A stretch of 64,000 nucleotides of DNA from Peribolospora baueri (GCA_029717555.1 JAMDHS010000012.1:248001-312000), one strand, 5' to 3'; positions 45,068 through 57,127 are shown, numbered from the stretch's first letter. Program-made: numbers and translations. The notes: generated by a model from the sequence alone, not told the origin.

Positions 45068-48000
45068 TTTGACCTCTACGACGGGGATCTGAGTCAAGGA
45101 ATCTTGAGAGTCGAGAAGGAAGGTAGTTATGGGCAGTGGAAGGCTACCCGGTCGAGTCGAAGGGGGCCTTTATTAAGAGGGCAAGCAAACGACGTGAGTC
45201 CGGAAAGGGCTCGTGGCGCCGGGAAGGCGTAGTAGGGCAGACGAAGTCGCCGGGTGACGAGGACACGTTGGTTGGGGGAGGGGTGGAGGGGGGGAGTATG
45301 CAAGGAGGATGGTGGGGAGAGACGATGGCAGAGAGAGGGGCCTTTTAAAATTGATAGCAGGTGGGCGACTTGCAGCCGAGTTGAAGAAGAGAAAGGGAAG
45401 GGAGCGAAGGCGAAAAGGGCGGGCGACAAAGTACCGTCGTAGTGAACGCCCAGACGCGCAGTGGTGACAAGGACAGGGGCGGAAAGAACGTTCGAGGGCG
45501 TTGTTTGTCGTCAAAGGGAAACAGACCCGCTCCTCCCGAGTCGAGAGAAGGTAAACCCAATGGCAGTGGCAGAGGCGGGGAAAGCGGGCCAGATGCGAGA
45601 GGATGCATCTCGTTCGCTTCATTCCAGTCCATTGACTGCGCGACTAGACCTTGCCTGCAGGTCTGGTGAGACGAGGAAGGCCGTCAATAGGAATCCCTCC
45701 CTGTGTGGATGAAGGGAGTCCACCTTGAAAGCCGAAGCAGCGGCCGATCTGTCCCGGCGCCGTCTCACATGGAGAGATGAAAAGTGAATTGAAGAGGACT
45801 GGAGGGGAGAAAGGAAGAGCAATAGACACGCTCGTCAAAAGGGGCAAACTCGGAGATTGGAAAATGGGAACAAGGTGCAAAGAGAAAAGAGTGGGGAAGG
45901 AGGTGGAAAAGAAAGGGCGCAGTTCCGGCCTAGAGCTGTCTGGTGGTCGAACAAACGTGGCGGGACGGAGGGAGGATGGTGACGAGCAAGTGAGGCAAGG
46001 AAGAGGGCGTGCCGAGGGAGCGCCCACCCGACCGGGAACCATAGAATGAGCGGCTTGGGTCGCTTGTTGAGCGGAGCGACATGGTTCGCGGGAAGAGCCG
46101 AAAGTCGTCGGAGGTGTCTCGAGTCGTCGTCGCCACGGTAGGTAAGACGGTCGGACCAGCCGCGCTATTTCAAACATGCTTCGACGTAAACGCGGGGAGG
46201 GTTATAGTATGGATTTGACGGAGACGGCGATGAATGGCTCAGCAGCGAGCCAAGCGATGAGAAGAAAGACTGGGTGGGGATATGCTGGCGACAGGAGGTG
46301 TTGTCTGCACGTCCGATGGGCGCCACGCACATGCAGGCGCAATGTCAAAAAACCTACGTCTCCTTGGTCGAGACAGTAACGCCTTGCTTACCGACATCGT
46401 CCCCGCGAGGCGATCCTTCGTTCCAGAAGAGCACCCGCTGGAAGGGGGGGGGAAGAAATGTAACTTCAGTTAGGATCAAAGCCTACTGGACTAGAAGCCG
46501 GTGTGTGTGTGTGTCTACGAGCCTGCTTGTCAGGTGGGCTCAAGCTCTCCGCACGCGCACCACACCGCGCCCACCTGTCGCCAGAACAACGGCGGGCTCT
46601 TCAAGGTCAAAAGTCTAGCGGGCCTGGGTCGTCCGAGAGTGCGAGAAGTGATCACGATCAACCGCCGTTTCCCAGCGGTCGCGCACGGTCGCCATTCGCA
46701 CTGTTCCCCTGCACGGGCGCTCGAGCGCGTCCGACCGCATTTTCCAGATAGTGCACGTTTTCGGACCATAACATTGCGGCGTTGGCGCGCGCCCGGACCG
46801 GAGAGTCGGAGCCGAGGCTTGCAACGAGAATGAATCTGGGAATTGAGTAGCTACCGGTTGAGCTATGCGCGGGCGGGAGCCGAGTGGAGGAGGGAAAACG
46901 AAGCTAAGGAGGCAAGCGGTGATGAGCGGCGGTGCAAGGTCGGCGCTCGCTCGTTGGAGATGGGAGTGGTGCTCAGCTCAGCTCGTCTTGCCGCTGGGAT
47001 GTCTTACGAGCTGTCGAATGCAGCGGCGACTCGGGTCACGTCTCGATTCATGTTTGTAGGCAAGATGCGGCCGGCACGCGACAAGACGCGATGCGACGCG
47101 ATGCGACGCAATGTGTGTCGTCGGCATTTGCTTTCTTCAACCGGCGCAGAAGCACGCGCACGAACGAGGAGAGGAGACGACGGGCGACCGGTCTGGGGAG
47201 CGAGAGCGGGAGGGGAGGGAAGGACAAGGGATGGCGAGGGAGATGTCGAGCGACGACGCTCATCGTCCTCGCCTCGCCTTGCCGTACACCATCGCACGAA
47301 TTAGGGTTTGCAATCTTACACCGTCGTCGATCGCCCGCAAATCGGAACGGAAGTGGGAGACAAAGGGAATGAAAAGATCTCAGGCGTGGCATGCTCTCAG
47401 TCGTCCACTTGCACACGCTAGCCAGCGCAACGTCGTCCTCGGTCCGGCGCGCACTGCACTCGCTTCCCCATCCTGCAGCCGTGCGGTGGGTGAGCATCGG
47501 ACGTCTGCAGTGGCAAGTGGAAGGGCAGGCCAGCACGTCGTCGTCCATTGCGATGGTGTTACATGTCTCCCACGCCGTTGCCAGCAGCTCTGCTCGCTCG
47601 AGCGCAGCCCGTGCACGACAGGACGGCATGACGGCATATCTGCCTATCTCTCAGCAACAATCAAGATCAGCTGCAGGCGTCGCCGCGTGCAGAGCCGACG
47701 CGGTTGAGTGTAAAGGCCGTTCAACCGCGATTTCGACCCACGGTGTACGATCCATTTCACTTGGGATCTACATATGGGCCGAGAGCGACACGGGCGAGGT
47801 AGCTCTTGATACGACGCAGCAAGTGGTTTTCCCTGTTCAGTTTTTGCGCAGTGCCAAGCTTCGATTCTCGCCTCTCGTCGCGTCGGGCTTATCTCTTGCC
47901 CCGCTCTCAACTCGAGATCGTCGCCACCGCTGCTCCTCTACTTACATCAGACCACACCGCTCTTCCCCGCCTCTCCTCCCAGGCCTACGTGACCATCCTC

Positions 48001-48722
48001 CGGCCCGACGATGCACATCTACTGAGCTTCTTTTTATGCGTCGCTCCATAGACAATTGGTTGCAGACAGGCTGGGTCTCGTTCAGTGAGTTAGGAGTTAG
48101 CTCAAGCAAGCCTTCCCCAACATCCAACCTCCGTCTGGCCTGTTTGAGTTTCGGCTGGTTGAATGATGATGATGGGGTAACGACGATCATCGTGTCGCTC
48201 CCGTGATCGCATTTCATTTCCAACGCCCACTGAATTTTATTTCGCAACCTCCGCTGCTGCCTTCTAGCTGACGACGCTCGAAGGATACGGCTTTCGAGCC
48301 GTAGATTCAGTAAAGGTGGCCTTGCGTCAGTTTTCCTCAAGCGACTGACATCGGCATGAGTTTACATTGTCGTTCTCCAGAACCTATATCCCTTTCTCAC
48401 CCGCCATGGCCATCGGATGACGCTTACCCTCGTGGTTGACATGGGGGAGAGAGACGAAACAGCTGGGAGGAAGCAAAGTAGAAGCAAGGAGAGGGGCAGG
48501 CGCGCTGGAGAACAAAACAAGAGACTTCCTTGAAGCACATGGTCCAGACGGGCGGGAGACCGTCGGAGCGGGGTCGTCTTTTGTCTGACCGGCCTAAGCG
48601 CAGACAGTACATCGAGCGTGCGAGGCTCGTACGATAACAAGCTTCGTTACGTCGGTTCTGCACACCGAGCATCGCTTTTCGGCCCGAGCGCCGCCTCGCA
48701 ACGCTAATTAAGGCGTTAGAGT
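45068..48722. other. Long upstream region of the bZIP gene
   Basis: 3.65 kb without a supportable gene. On the minus strand the first kilobase before the bZIP ATG is C/T-rich, like a long leader. A 271-codon plus frame (47391-48206) has no recognisable domain. A UUCG-capped hairpin lies at 48286-48303. Confidence 0.5.
48286..48303 (+). other. Perfect 7-bp hairpin with TTCG loop
   Basis: TACGGCT, TTCG, AGCCGTA: seven perfect pairs closing a UUCG tetraloop, an unusually stable RNA hairpin if transcribed. It lies in non-coding DNA between bZIP and BUD22 with no T-run after it. It may be a structured RNA element or chance. Confidence 0.4.
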
Positions 48723-49126
48723 TTAATCATCACCGATTTCGTTGCGGCGGACGATGTCGTCCCAGGGATGATAATGGAGTGTCTGTGCGCAAACCTCATG
48801 CGCGGGACTCACGCATCCTTCCCCTCTTCCTGTTGCAGACGACCCTCGTACCTCTATGCAATCGTCAATGGAGCCCGGTAGCGTCGGGAAAGCGGCTGAC
48901 GTGGACTCATTACGCCATGGTTGGCGGCGCCCTTCCACCTTCGTTATCGCCTCGAGCTACAAGCTTCCTCCTTTTGTCTGCCAGCAGGGAGATGCGCTCA
49001 GGCATTTGTCGTCCATCCACGCTATCGGCAGCTCGAAACGTGGGCACAGCTAGCAGTCGCCGCGTTGCGTCGAAATCCTTGCCCGGTCCATGTGAACACG
49101 AAGGCACGGCAACGCAACAATAGCAT
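48723..49126 (-). CDS. Possible small gene, mitochondrial-like N-terminus (unassigned)
   Basis: Weak candidate just downstream of BUD22. On the minus strand an ATG at 49126 opens MLLLRCRAFVFTWTGQGFRR then NAATASCAHVSSCR before a stop: hydrophobic and Arg-rich without acidic residues, like a mitochondrial presequence. At 48780-48723, after a CAG acceptor, TLHYHPWDDIVRRNEIGDD ends at a TAA; this reads like the tail of a real small protein. A strong GTGAGTCC donor lies at 48812-48805, only 30 bases before that acceptor, so the exon structure is unclear. I could not build a continuous model and do not recognise the family. Confidence 0.25.
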
Positions 49127-49204
49127 CATCCCGAAAGCATACAGAAAGATCAAGCAACGCTGCCGTCATCACTCCTCCCATGTCGGTTCCCCACACACCT
49201 CACT

Positions 49205-51520
49205 TCAGTCGAACACAATTTTTTTGCCTTGTGGCTTCGCCGCCATTTGCGCTTCCTCCCGCTTCCTCTGCTCCATCTTGGCCTTCCAGGAAGCGTGCAC
49301 CGGCTTGTCAGGGGCAGCCACACCGCGTCTATCGTGGGTACCACGTCCGCCGTCATCGCCGCCTGCTTGTGGAACGGCGCCTCCTTGAGGTGCTCGCTGA
49401 CCTGTTCGGTCCCCGTGACCGTCGTCGCCCTTTCTCCATCCAGGACCGTCAAAGCGTCTGTTCGCAGGGCCCGAAGCTCGGGCGTCTCCTCTTCGATCTG
49501 CAGTTTGCCCCTTCGCCCCACGTCGATCCTTCTCTCGCAATTTGAGGTGATTGGCGTTGCGACCGTACTTCTTCTCCCACAGCCTGCCAACGTGGTGACA
49601 AAGAAAGAAGGTCAGCATGGACAGCCTCAAGAGACGACAGGGCGCGAGAACGTTTCCATAATGAATGGCGACACTCACGCTTTTCTCGCCCTCTGCCCCA
49701 TCCTGTTCTTCCTTTGCGGCGGTCCTCCATCCAAGGCCTTCTCATCTCCCTCGCTCCAGTCGCCCGGATCGCCAGGAACAAACCCGGCGGAGAGAGAAGG
49801 CAGGAACATTGAAGATCCGGACGAGGCACTGGTGGCCTTTGGCGCTTTCTTCTGCTTGGACGAAGTTGGTTCCGATTTTGCGACCGCTTTCGTTTTGCCC
49901 TTACTTTTGGCGGCCTTCTGGCCGTCTTCAGCCGACGCATTGACCTTCTCCTTTAAAGTCGATGACGGCGTTTTGGTTTCCTTCCCTGAAGACCGAATCT
50001 TGGTCACCGGGGCTTCGTTGTCCGCTGATTTGATTCGTTTGACGGATCGATCTCCCTCCCCGTCTGACTCTGACGTAGACGGCCCTGGTTCGGGCCAATC
50101 AAAGTCACCATCATCATCGTCTCCGGACAAGTCATCGACCGGAGGAGTAGCCCGGGAACCGTACGGAAGTGACGGTCCAGACTCGTTGTCGCTCTGTTCC
50201 GAGGACGAGTCGCTGTCTGATGGGGGCGCGAGGCGAGCTTCTTGGGCTGCGAGAAGAGCCGCCGCAGAACCGTCGGCCGAAGAGTTGCCGCCGTCATCCT
50301 CTTCGTCATCGACCTGCCCTTCCGAACCGTCCTCCAGAGATTGAAAGTCTCCCGGCACAGAGCTCTCCTCCTCCGACTCGTCGCTAGAGCCGACAACCAT
50401 GGCATCCATGTTCTCGTCTTCGTCCAAGCCAGCGTCTTCTCCACTTCCACCGTCCGAGGACCAATCGGCAACACCAGGTTCAGTTCCTTCGTCCCCATCT
50501 TTTGCCGAACTCTCCTCCTCACTTTCCTCACTGGAGCTTCTTCGACCGTTCGCGTCCTCATCGTCCTCCACATCAGCACCCATGCCATCGCCTCCGTCCT
50601 CTGAATGTTCCTCCTCGCGTGGCTCCAAAATGCCACGTAGCGAATCGACCACTCTTCCTACCTCATCTGCCAACACTTTCGAACTCAAAAGCCGATTCAC
50701 GGCTTTCGTTTCCGGACTCGAGGACGACTCGTTTGGAAGAGAAGGAGTCTGAGCAGAGGACAGCAGCGGGTCGGCAGCGACGGCAGATTGAAGCACGGCG
50801 TGGTTGACGAGAAGACGAGATTTCTTGAGCTTTGAAAGGAGGGCCCGCGCGGCCACCGAGTCGAGCTTGATGGTCTAAAGCCATTGACAACGTTTATAAG
50901 CATACGGCGTGATCATGATCCGATCACGATTGGAAATTGTTCCCTGTGCTCGTACCTTCAGCGCATGGAGCTGACCATCGAAATCGTTGGCCTGCATCGA
51001 TGCCTCTTGCTTGTCCTTCTGATTCCTGAAGGTGCATGGTCTCACGGATAAGGACTCCTCCGCCTGCTAGGGGATTTAATACACTTCATTTCTCACCTCA
51101 GTTGCTTCAGGCGTTTGACCACCTTCTGCACTTCGTAAGTTTTGGCAGTCTTCGCCGCTCGATGAGCTTCTTTCACACCATGGTGCTTAGAACATGCAAG
51201 ATCGAGAGAAAAAACGAGTACGAGTTTGGTCAGCTAGTTCGCCTACACAGCTCTCTCCAACACCCACTAAACCGTCCTAAACACATATCCGTAAACATGT
51301 CACGCTCTCCAGCCACCCGTCCGAAAGAACGTACATCCAACCCTCCATCACAACTCACCAATTTGCCCCGCAACCTGGTCTCGTCCACATCGACCTGGTG
51401 GGCGCCGCCGCCGGCAACCTCCCCGCCGGATCGTAGGTCGTCTTCATGAGCGGCTTTCCTGCCGCCTCCCTTGTCCCGCAGCTCCTCGTCTTCGATCTCG
51501 TCTGCTTTGCGTTTCGGCAT
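49205..51520 (-). CDS. BUD22: BUD22/SRFBP1-family ribosome biogenesis protein
   Basis: Nucleolar protein needed for small-subunit pre-rRNA processing in yeast. Minus-strand exons 51520-51359, 51185-51097, 51025-50956, 50874-49679 and 49583-49205 give 631 residues. The N-terminal helical domain reads TRLRGKLHHGVKEAHRAAKT, AKTYEVQKVVKRLKQLR and ARALLSKLKKSRLLVNHAVL, matching the 'K.HH..KE..KA.KKAK.FE.QKL.KKLK' pattern of BUD22. The middle (about 150-480) is strongly acidic and Ser-rich, as expected. The C-terminus has GQRARKALWEKKYGRNANHL and, at the very end, KPVHASWKAKMEQRKREEAQ followed by PQGKKIVFD, the conserved BUD22/SRFBP1 tail ('LHPSWEA...QGKKI.FD'). All phases agree. Start chosen at the ATG of MPKRKADEIEDEEL. 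A CACGTGAC element lies 107 bases upstream. Confidence 0.88.
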
Positions 51521-51820
51521 ACCGTTGTGTAATGTTCAAGGATGTTGTGCTGTTCTTTACCAACCGATTTCACTCCCTTGGAGTTGACCTCGATCAGCCG
51601 GAAAAGCTGCGGCCGACGTCTATGCACACGTGACGTACTGTGTCCGCACTCAAAGTGCGACGCAGCCTTGGGCTTAGATCTCTCAAGAACGAGCAAGGGC
51701 GAAAGAGATATATATGTAGTACCATCCTAAATAGCCATACAAACTTTTCTCGTTGAGCGACGATATGGTGCTGGCGCGGACAATCCGTCCTCCTCTACCA
51801 TCCTTCTCGGAGAACCCAAA
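51521..51820. other. Intergenic region between BUD22 and SEC21
   Basis: 300 bases: BUD22 promoter/leader and SEC21 3' UTR. A TATATATG stretch occurs near 51709. Confidence 0.55.
51627..51634. promoter_or_regulatory. CACGTGAC E-box upstream of BUD22
   Basis: CACGTGAC followed by GTAC, 107 bases before the BUD22 ATG (minus strand gene). Same octamer as at 750 and 19663. Confidence 0.35.
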
Positions 51821-54800
51821 TCACGCAATCGCGCTGAGCACGAGCTGGATAGCCTCCTCCATCTCGGCCCTCACGGCAAGCTCCATGGTTACGCCATCTC
51901 CGGTTTGGAAGGTCATCCTGGCCCGGACGAGAACTTTTCCTCCTCCGCCCGCGACGAGGCCAGACAGGTTCAGCGTGTGCACGGAGGATGACGTCGGCGT
52001 CCCCGTGCCGCCAAGGGCCTCCATATTTAGGAGCTCGATAATCGTGTCGCAAGCGGCTGCCAAAAATAAGGCAAGGTTTTGATATAGTTAACACTGAGGC
52101 GTTATTCAGCGCTGCTGTTGATCGAGAGACACCCCACTCACCCTGCAAACTCTCCAGAGCGGTGAGCGCAAACGTTTCCGTTGCACTTGCGCTCGCCTCA
52201 AGCTTCTCCCACTCGGTAGCGAACGTGGCATAGGTGGGCAAGATGTAATCTCCCACGCCGAGCTCGATATCCTCCACCTGGTACTCGTCCTCGTACCCTT
52301 CCTCTTCCGGCTCTCCACTCGACGGGTCCACCTCCTTGCTGACGAACCGCAGCGTGTTCTGCATTGCGCCTATTGGGAACACGCTACCTTCGCCCTCCTC
52401 CTCTGCGCCCAAGCGGGTGAAGGACACGTAGACCGGGGCGGGAGAATTCTCCTGCATCAGCTGGGGAACGGGGATGATGAAACCTTCCTTCAAGCCGGCA
52501 TCCTCCGCGCCCTGCATGAGCACCATCACTTGCTCCAGCACCGTATCGGGAAGCGTGTTGGAGACGTTGAACTGAGTTACGGAGACGCAGGAAAACCAAA
52601 CGCCAGTCAACACACGGCCCATTCGATCTCCCACCGGGCACCGATCGTGATACAACTACTGACCTGGAAAACGATATGTTTGGCGAAGATGTGTTTGACG
52701 GCGGTGACAACGTACTCCGTCTCCTTCTCCGTGAGATCGACAGGTTTGGCGCTGCTCTTGATAACCGGTCCGTAGCCTTCCAACTCCGGAACTTCGGCCA
52801 GCTGCTTGGCGTACAGGCTCTGGGCCTCGGCCGCGTTGGCCGGAGCAGCAGGGGCAGCGCCTGCCGCGAGGACCGGCTTGGAGTCGTCGGCCGCCATGGC
52901 GACGTTGGCGGTCGCCTCGCTCTTGGCTCGCAAAGCCTCTTGACGGGCTTGCTCACGGCTGATCTTCGGTACGGCCGAGATGTCAAAGCCTTTATCTTGA
53001 GCTGAAGTATCACTGATGTACGCCTGAAGCTGGGCCTCGAGTCCGGACAGAGAGAAGGTTGCTTCTGCAACGCACGGAAAAAAGTATTCATGTGAGACAC
53101 TGATGGCGCGCTGCCGTAATGCTGTCGGGAAAAATGCGACTCACCATCGCGCACGAAAGTTTCGGCTAGTTGTTCCTCCTTCAACACCCTCAGGTACATC
53201 GCAGCCCTGTCGCGGACCTCGTCATCGACGTCATCAAGACACCTAACCGAATTACGAACGAGGGTTCAGCCACCGCACCAATCCCTTCGATATACACACA
53301 AGGACACACTTCCAATGCCTCACCTGGTCAACAGCACCCCGATGCTCGTCCTCAATCCCGAATCCGGCGTCCGCCCGCCCTCCTCGTTGTTGCCGATCCC
53401 GAACTTGGCCAGACTGGTCACGGCCGCCGCGCGAACAATGGCGTTCTCGAGAATGACGCGGTTGTAAATGTAGCGAATGTACTTGTGCGGCTGAGGTGAC
53501 TTGGGACCCTCCATGCCGAGGAGGTGGAGGATGCGGACCGAAAGCTTGGTGAACTCGCAGTCCTCGATGAATTCGCACAGGTGTGCGAGAGCTGAGGGGC
53601 CGAAAGACGTAAAAAGACGTTTGCTTAGTTGACATCGAGACGGTCGAGGCGAGCCCAGAATGGCAGTGACTCACCTGCCTCCTTGCAATCGCTGATAAAC
53701 CTGACCATATCAAAGATGGCCTCCACGACTGCTCGCTTGAAGTCGTATCCACCCTCGTCGCGGAGGACGCCGGATAGGAAGTTGAGCATGACGGCTTGCT
53801 TGGAAGGGAATTTGAGGCAGAGCGAGCGGATGGCGTCGACGACGATGATCTTGAACTCATCTGAGATCTCGTTCATGAAGCCTGAGATCTGCTTCATCAG
53901 GCGGTCGACGGAAGTTTCGTTTCCGGTCTAGAGAGCGCAATGACCACGGTCCCGGCGACGGGCGTCAGCGTCAGCGTTTCACACGGCGATCAGACCGACT
54001 GAGATCACGTACCTTGAGCAGAGTTGTGATGGCGTACGTCGCTACGCTGCGATTCGGGTCAGTAATGAGGTTTTCCATATCGAGGTTGCAAGCCTGGACA
54101 ACTTGAGGATGCGTCTGGGCGAGCTTGGCGAGTGTTCGGATGGCGGCAAACTTGAGGGTTGACTTGGGTGAGGAGAGGAAGAGTTGCAAAACTGGATGAA
54201 GATGGGATGAGGCGTTTGGTTAAGATGAGGGTGAAGGAACCAGCGAGGCTAGAGGCGACGATAACTAACCCGCAATGGGCCTCATGAGGTCTTGGGCCGT
54301 CACGCCACGCATCTCGCAGATAGCCCGTGCTGCCTCGTAGTTGACCATATCGCTCTTGTGTCTGAGCCAGCCATCTAGCAAGTCGCGCATCTGGTGTTGC
54401 ATACTGGAGACGGAAGACGTTGGGTCCAGGTTAGTCATGATTGTGATTGCGATGGAAAATCAGTGGAAGACGACCCAATCTCTCACTTGAGATCCTCTTC
54501 TCCGACCTTGACAGCGTACCGAATGAGCATGCAAAGGGCATATGGGCTCCTCAACACGCTCGAAGCACCGCTTGCCGCATTGCCCGCCTTGCCGCCGCTC
54601 AGCTGCTGGATGAGCTTGGTAACAGCCATGCGGTCACCTTGGCGGATAAGATAAAGCAATCCCAGGGCGTGGTATTGAGTGATATAGGTGCTGCTAGGCA
54701 CTGCTTGGTACGCCTGGGAGCCACCACCGCTGCTACCGCTGCTTCCGCCGCTGCCACCAAAGCCGAGATAGCTGCTCGCGCCGCCAAGGCCGAAGCTTGC

Positions 54801-55833
54801 GGGAGAGGTGGAAGTTTTGGAGTTGATGGCCTCCTGCGCTTCGTTGCCCCATCGCTTAATCACCTCTCGGGCGACAACGTGCATGTGGTAAGAAGATACA
54901 AGGGCAGCGGAGGAGATGGAGGTGTTGCGGTCCACGATGGCCGCTTTGAAGAAGCGTTCGAGGCCTTGCATCATGGATGGCTGAGCCGAGAAAATACGGT
55001 GGATATCGAAAAGAAATGAGCTTCACGTTCGAAAAGCTGGAAGAGCGGAACAGCGTCGGCGTGGTCACTCACGTCGACGATTCGACTAAGTGCTCTTATG
55101 GCGTTCGGTCGGTAGATGACTTCGAGGTTCGGCTGCATGTCCTTCATGATGCTGCTCGTCACCATGATCACATCGTCGGCGGACGAAGACAGCTCCTTGA
55201 TCACGAGGTACACCATTTGCCTCAGTGCGCTCTGTCGATGAGGACGGAAGGAAGGAGCAAAAGGTGTCAGCGATTAGAATCGACTCATTGGGGACCACCG
55301 CCATAGGGATAATGACGCCAAGCGGTTGAGGAGATAAAAACAAAGCGTTTCGTAGCCCCATTCCACAACGTCCATTCCGTCCACGCCGGATTCCAACTCA
55401 CATCCTTATGCTGGAACAGCTTGGTCACGCTGAAGAACAGCTGTGTCGCTTCCTGACGGCTGAACGTCTCGCCAGTGTAAAGCAGGTAAACAATCTTGGT
55501 CAACAGGATCCTGCATTTTCGCGGGGAGATGGGCGACTCATTCTGCGCGTAGGTGCGGGGTGATGGTCGTGATAGTGATAGTGATAGTGATAGTAGGTGG
55601 TCAAAGTCGATGAGGGCGAGACGTATGAGGGGTATAGTAGTGGTTAGAGGGAGTCAATAGTAGCAAACTCCAATAATATCAGCATACTGCTGCCATCTCC
55701 ACCTCCGTAGGCGAGGGGGAGCCAAAAGAGAGTGACAGAGATGACTCACGAAGACTCTAGCCTCCTGCAAGACCGAGCTCTTGTCCTGGAAGTAACTAAA
55801 GCCCCCGCCCTCCTCGTCCTTCTTGAAGCTCAT
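51821..55833 (-). CDS. SEC21: Coatomer subunit gamma (Sec21)
   Basis: Large adaptin-like subunit of the COPI coat, acting in Golgi-to-ER transport and binding ArfGAP and dilysine cargo. Twelve minus-strand exons (55833-55750, 55542-55402, 55231-55073, 54980-54487, 54403-54270, 54191-54013, 53927-53675, 53591-53324, 53242-53145, 53064-52664, 52571-52142, 52056-51821) give 958 residues. The N-terminus [20 protein letters not shown] followed by [14 protein letters not shown] is diagnostic of gamma-COP. HEAT-like repeats follow ([65 protein letters not shown]). The C-terminal appendage includes [19 protein letters not shown] and ends [19 protein letters not shown] with an Ala-rich tail. A Gly/Ser-rich insertion lies at about 182-226. 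Phases close exactly. Confidence 0.95.
55569..55595 (+). repeat. GTGATA hexamer repeat in SEC21 intron 1
   Basis: Four GTGATA units inside the first SEC21 intron (55749-55543). Confidence 0.8.
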
Positions 55834-56345
55834 CTTGCCTTCTCGGCCTCCAGCGAAGCAAATACCGACGTCGTGTGGCCGAGCTTTGTAGAAAAGGAGA
55901 GAGAGAAGGAAGAGAGCGTGTAGGATCGATGAAGACGTGAGGGTGACACCGACGACGATGAACAGCCAGCGACCCACGATGTCCAGCACACGGAGGCGCG
56001 ACGGAGCCGCCTAACGCCGAGGCGTGAGCGCGACGCACTTAAACGCCGCAGTGCGACCCGCCAGAAGACGACCGGCGGGACGACGACGAACGAGGTTGTG
56101 TTGGCGTCGTTGTACAAGGCCGTCTCGACGGTTCAGGTGGCCGGTGACCAGGTCGGCAGAGCCGGCTCCTGCTCTCTGCTGTCCCACAGATGCACTGGTC
56201 AGTCTCCTTCCGGCACGAGGCGCTTTCGTCCGCTTGCGGCCTCAGGTCTCGAGTTTCATGCCCCACTGACGAGCGTTGGGAACTGGCGCACGATTTGTTC
56301 TGCGTTCCGCATTGCACCCTGTCTCGCTGCCTGTAGTCTTTGGGC
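55834..56345. other. Intergenic region upstream of SEC21
   Basis: 512 bases with the SEC21 promoter and leader. A plus-strand frame reads KRRSATRQKTTGG then EVVLASLYKAVSTVQVAGDQ at about 56040-56155, but no start, stop or partner exon could be found. Confidence 0.45.
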
Positions 56346-56754
56346 TCACTGACTGGTACCACTAATTATCGATTTCCTTCTTTCCGTCTTGCTGTCGGTG
56401 GAAACGTCAGGCTGACTGACGCGCGATGGGCACTGAGAATGGGCTCCTCCGGGTTTCATCTTCAGTCCCATGACATTCCTCATCTCCCATTCAATAATAG
56501 TCTTCATGTCTTGTAAAGCAGTCTGGCACAGTGCCACAATCCTGGCCTCATCCTTCATTATTATTGGTCTGCATTGCCGCACCTCTCGAAGCTGTTGCAT
56601 TTTCGCGCGAATGGACGTCTCGCAAGTTCACTCTCCCATGTAGAATACTAGCAATCGTCGCAGCGCCCAGAAAACTCGCGCGTAGCCGTTCCTCCGGAAG
56701 GCCCCTGTCGCGCCTCCTAATCCATTGCCCGATGCGCTCGCCGTAGGCCTCCAT
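56346..56754 (-). CDS. Possible orphan two-exon gene, helical protein of 122 residues
   Basis: Unassigned candidate. Minus-strand exons 56754-56632 and 56591-56346 join in phase 0 across a 40-nt intron (GTGAAC...CAACAG). The product begins MEAYGERIGQWIRRRDRGLP then EERLRASFLGAATIASILHG, continues LREVRQCRPIIMKDEARIVA, LCQTALQDMKTIIEWEMRNV and ends SIISGTSQ. The middle is amphipathic helix with normal amino-acid composition, unlike chance frames nearby. The frame is also open before this ATG (RRSLLQGERTDDM), so further 5' exons up to about 57080 are possible and the start is uncertain. It sits between SEC21 and TAF1. I do not recognise the family; a pseudogene or chance frame is possible. Confidence 0.35.
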
Positions 56755-57127
56755 GTCGTCCGTACGCTCGCCCTGCAGCAAGCTCCGCCGTCGCCGTCGG
56801 CCGACCTCCGTACGTCGGGGCCACTGGTCGCGTCACCCACCCCTCTATGGTGGCGCCGGCAGCCGCCTATTGGTGTAATGTTTGCCAGAGACAACGGCGC
56901 CTATTGAACATGCGCACAGTCAGTCTCCTCGACATCAAGAGTCGAAAAAGAAGGCTGTGGCGTGAGCGACTGCAGCTTCCATATCATGACATCGAAAGCG
57001 AGCGTCCGGTGAATAGTGTACACGTTCTTCAAGCTGAATTGAACTTCGGAAGGCCTTGGCGGAGGTGAGCCGACTGAAAGAAATCAGCAAGAGGTAATTC
57101 TAGCAAACAGTTAACCAGCCACTCCCT
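56755..57127. other. Intergenic region downstream of TAF1
   Basis: 373 bases between the TAF1 stop and the orphan candidate's ATG. It may contain more 5' exons of that candidate; none could be supported. Confidence 0.45.

Noticed and set aside
46783-46872. tRNA-like A box (TAGCTCAACCGGTAG on the minus strand)
   Set aside because: The D-stem does not pair fully, no good B box follows at the right distance, and the acceptor ends do not pair.
47391-48206. 271-codon plus-strand frame
   Set aside because: No recognisable domain or splice structure, and the composition is not clearly coding. It could be revisited with RNA data.
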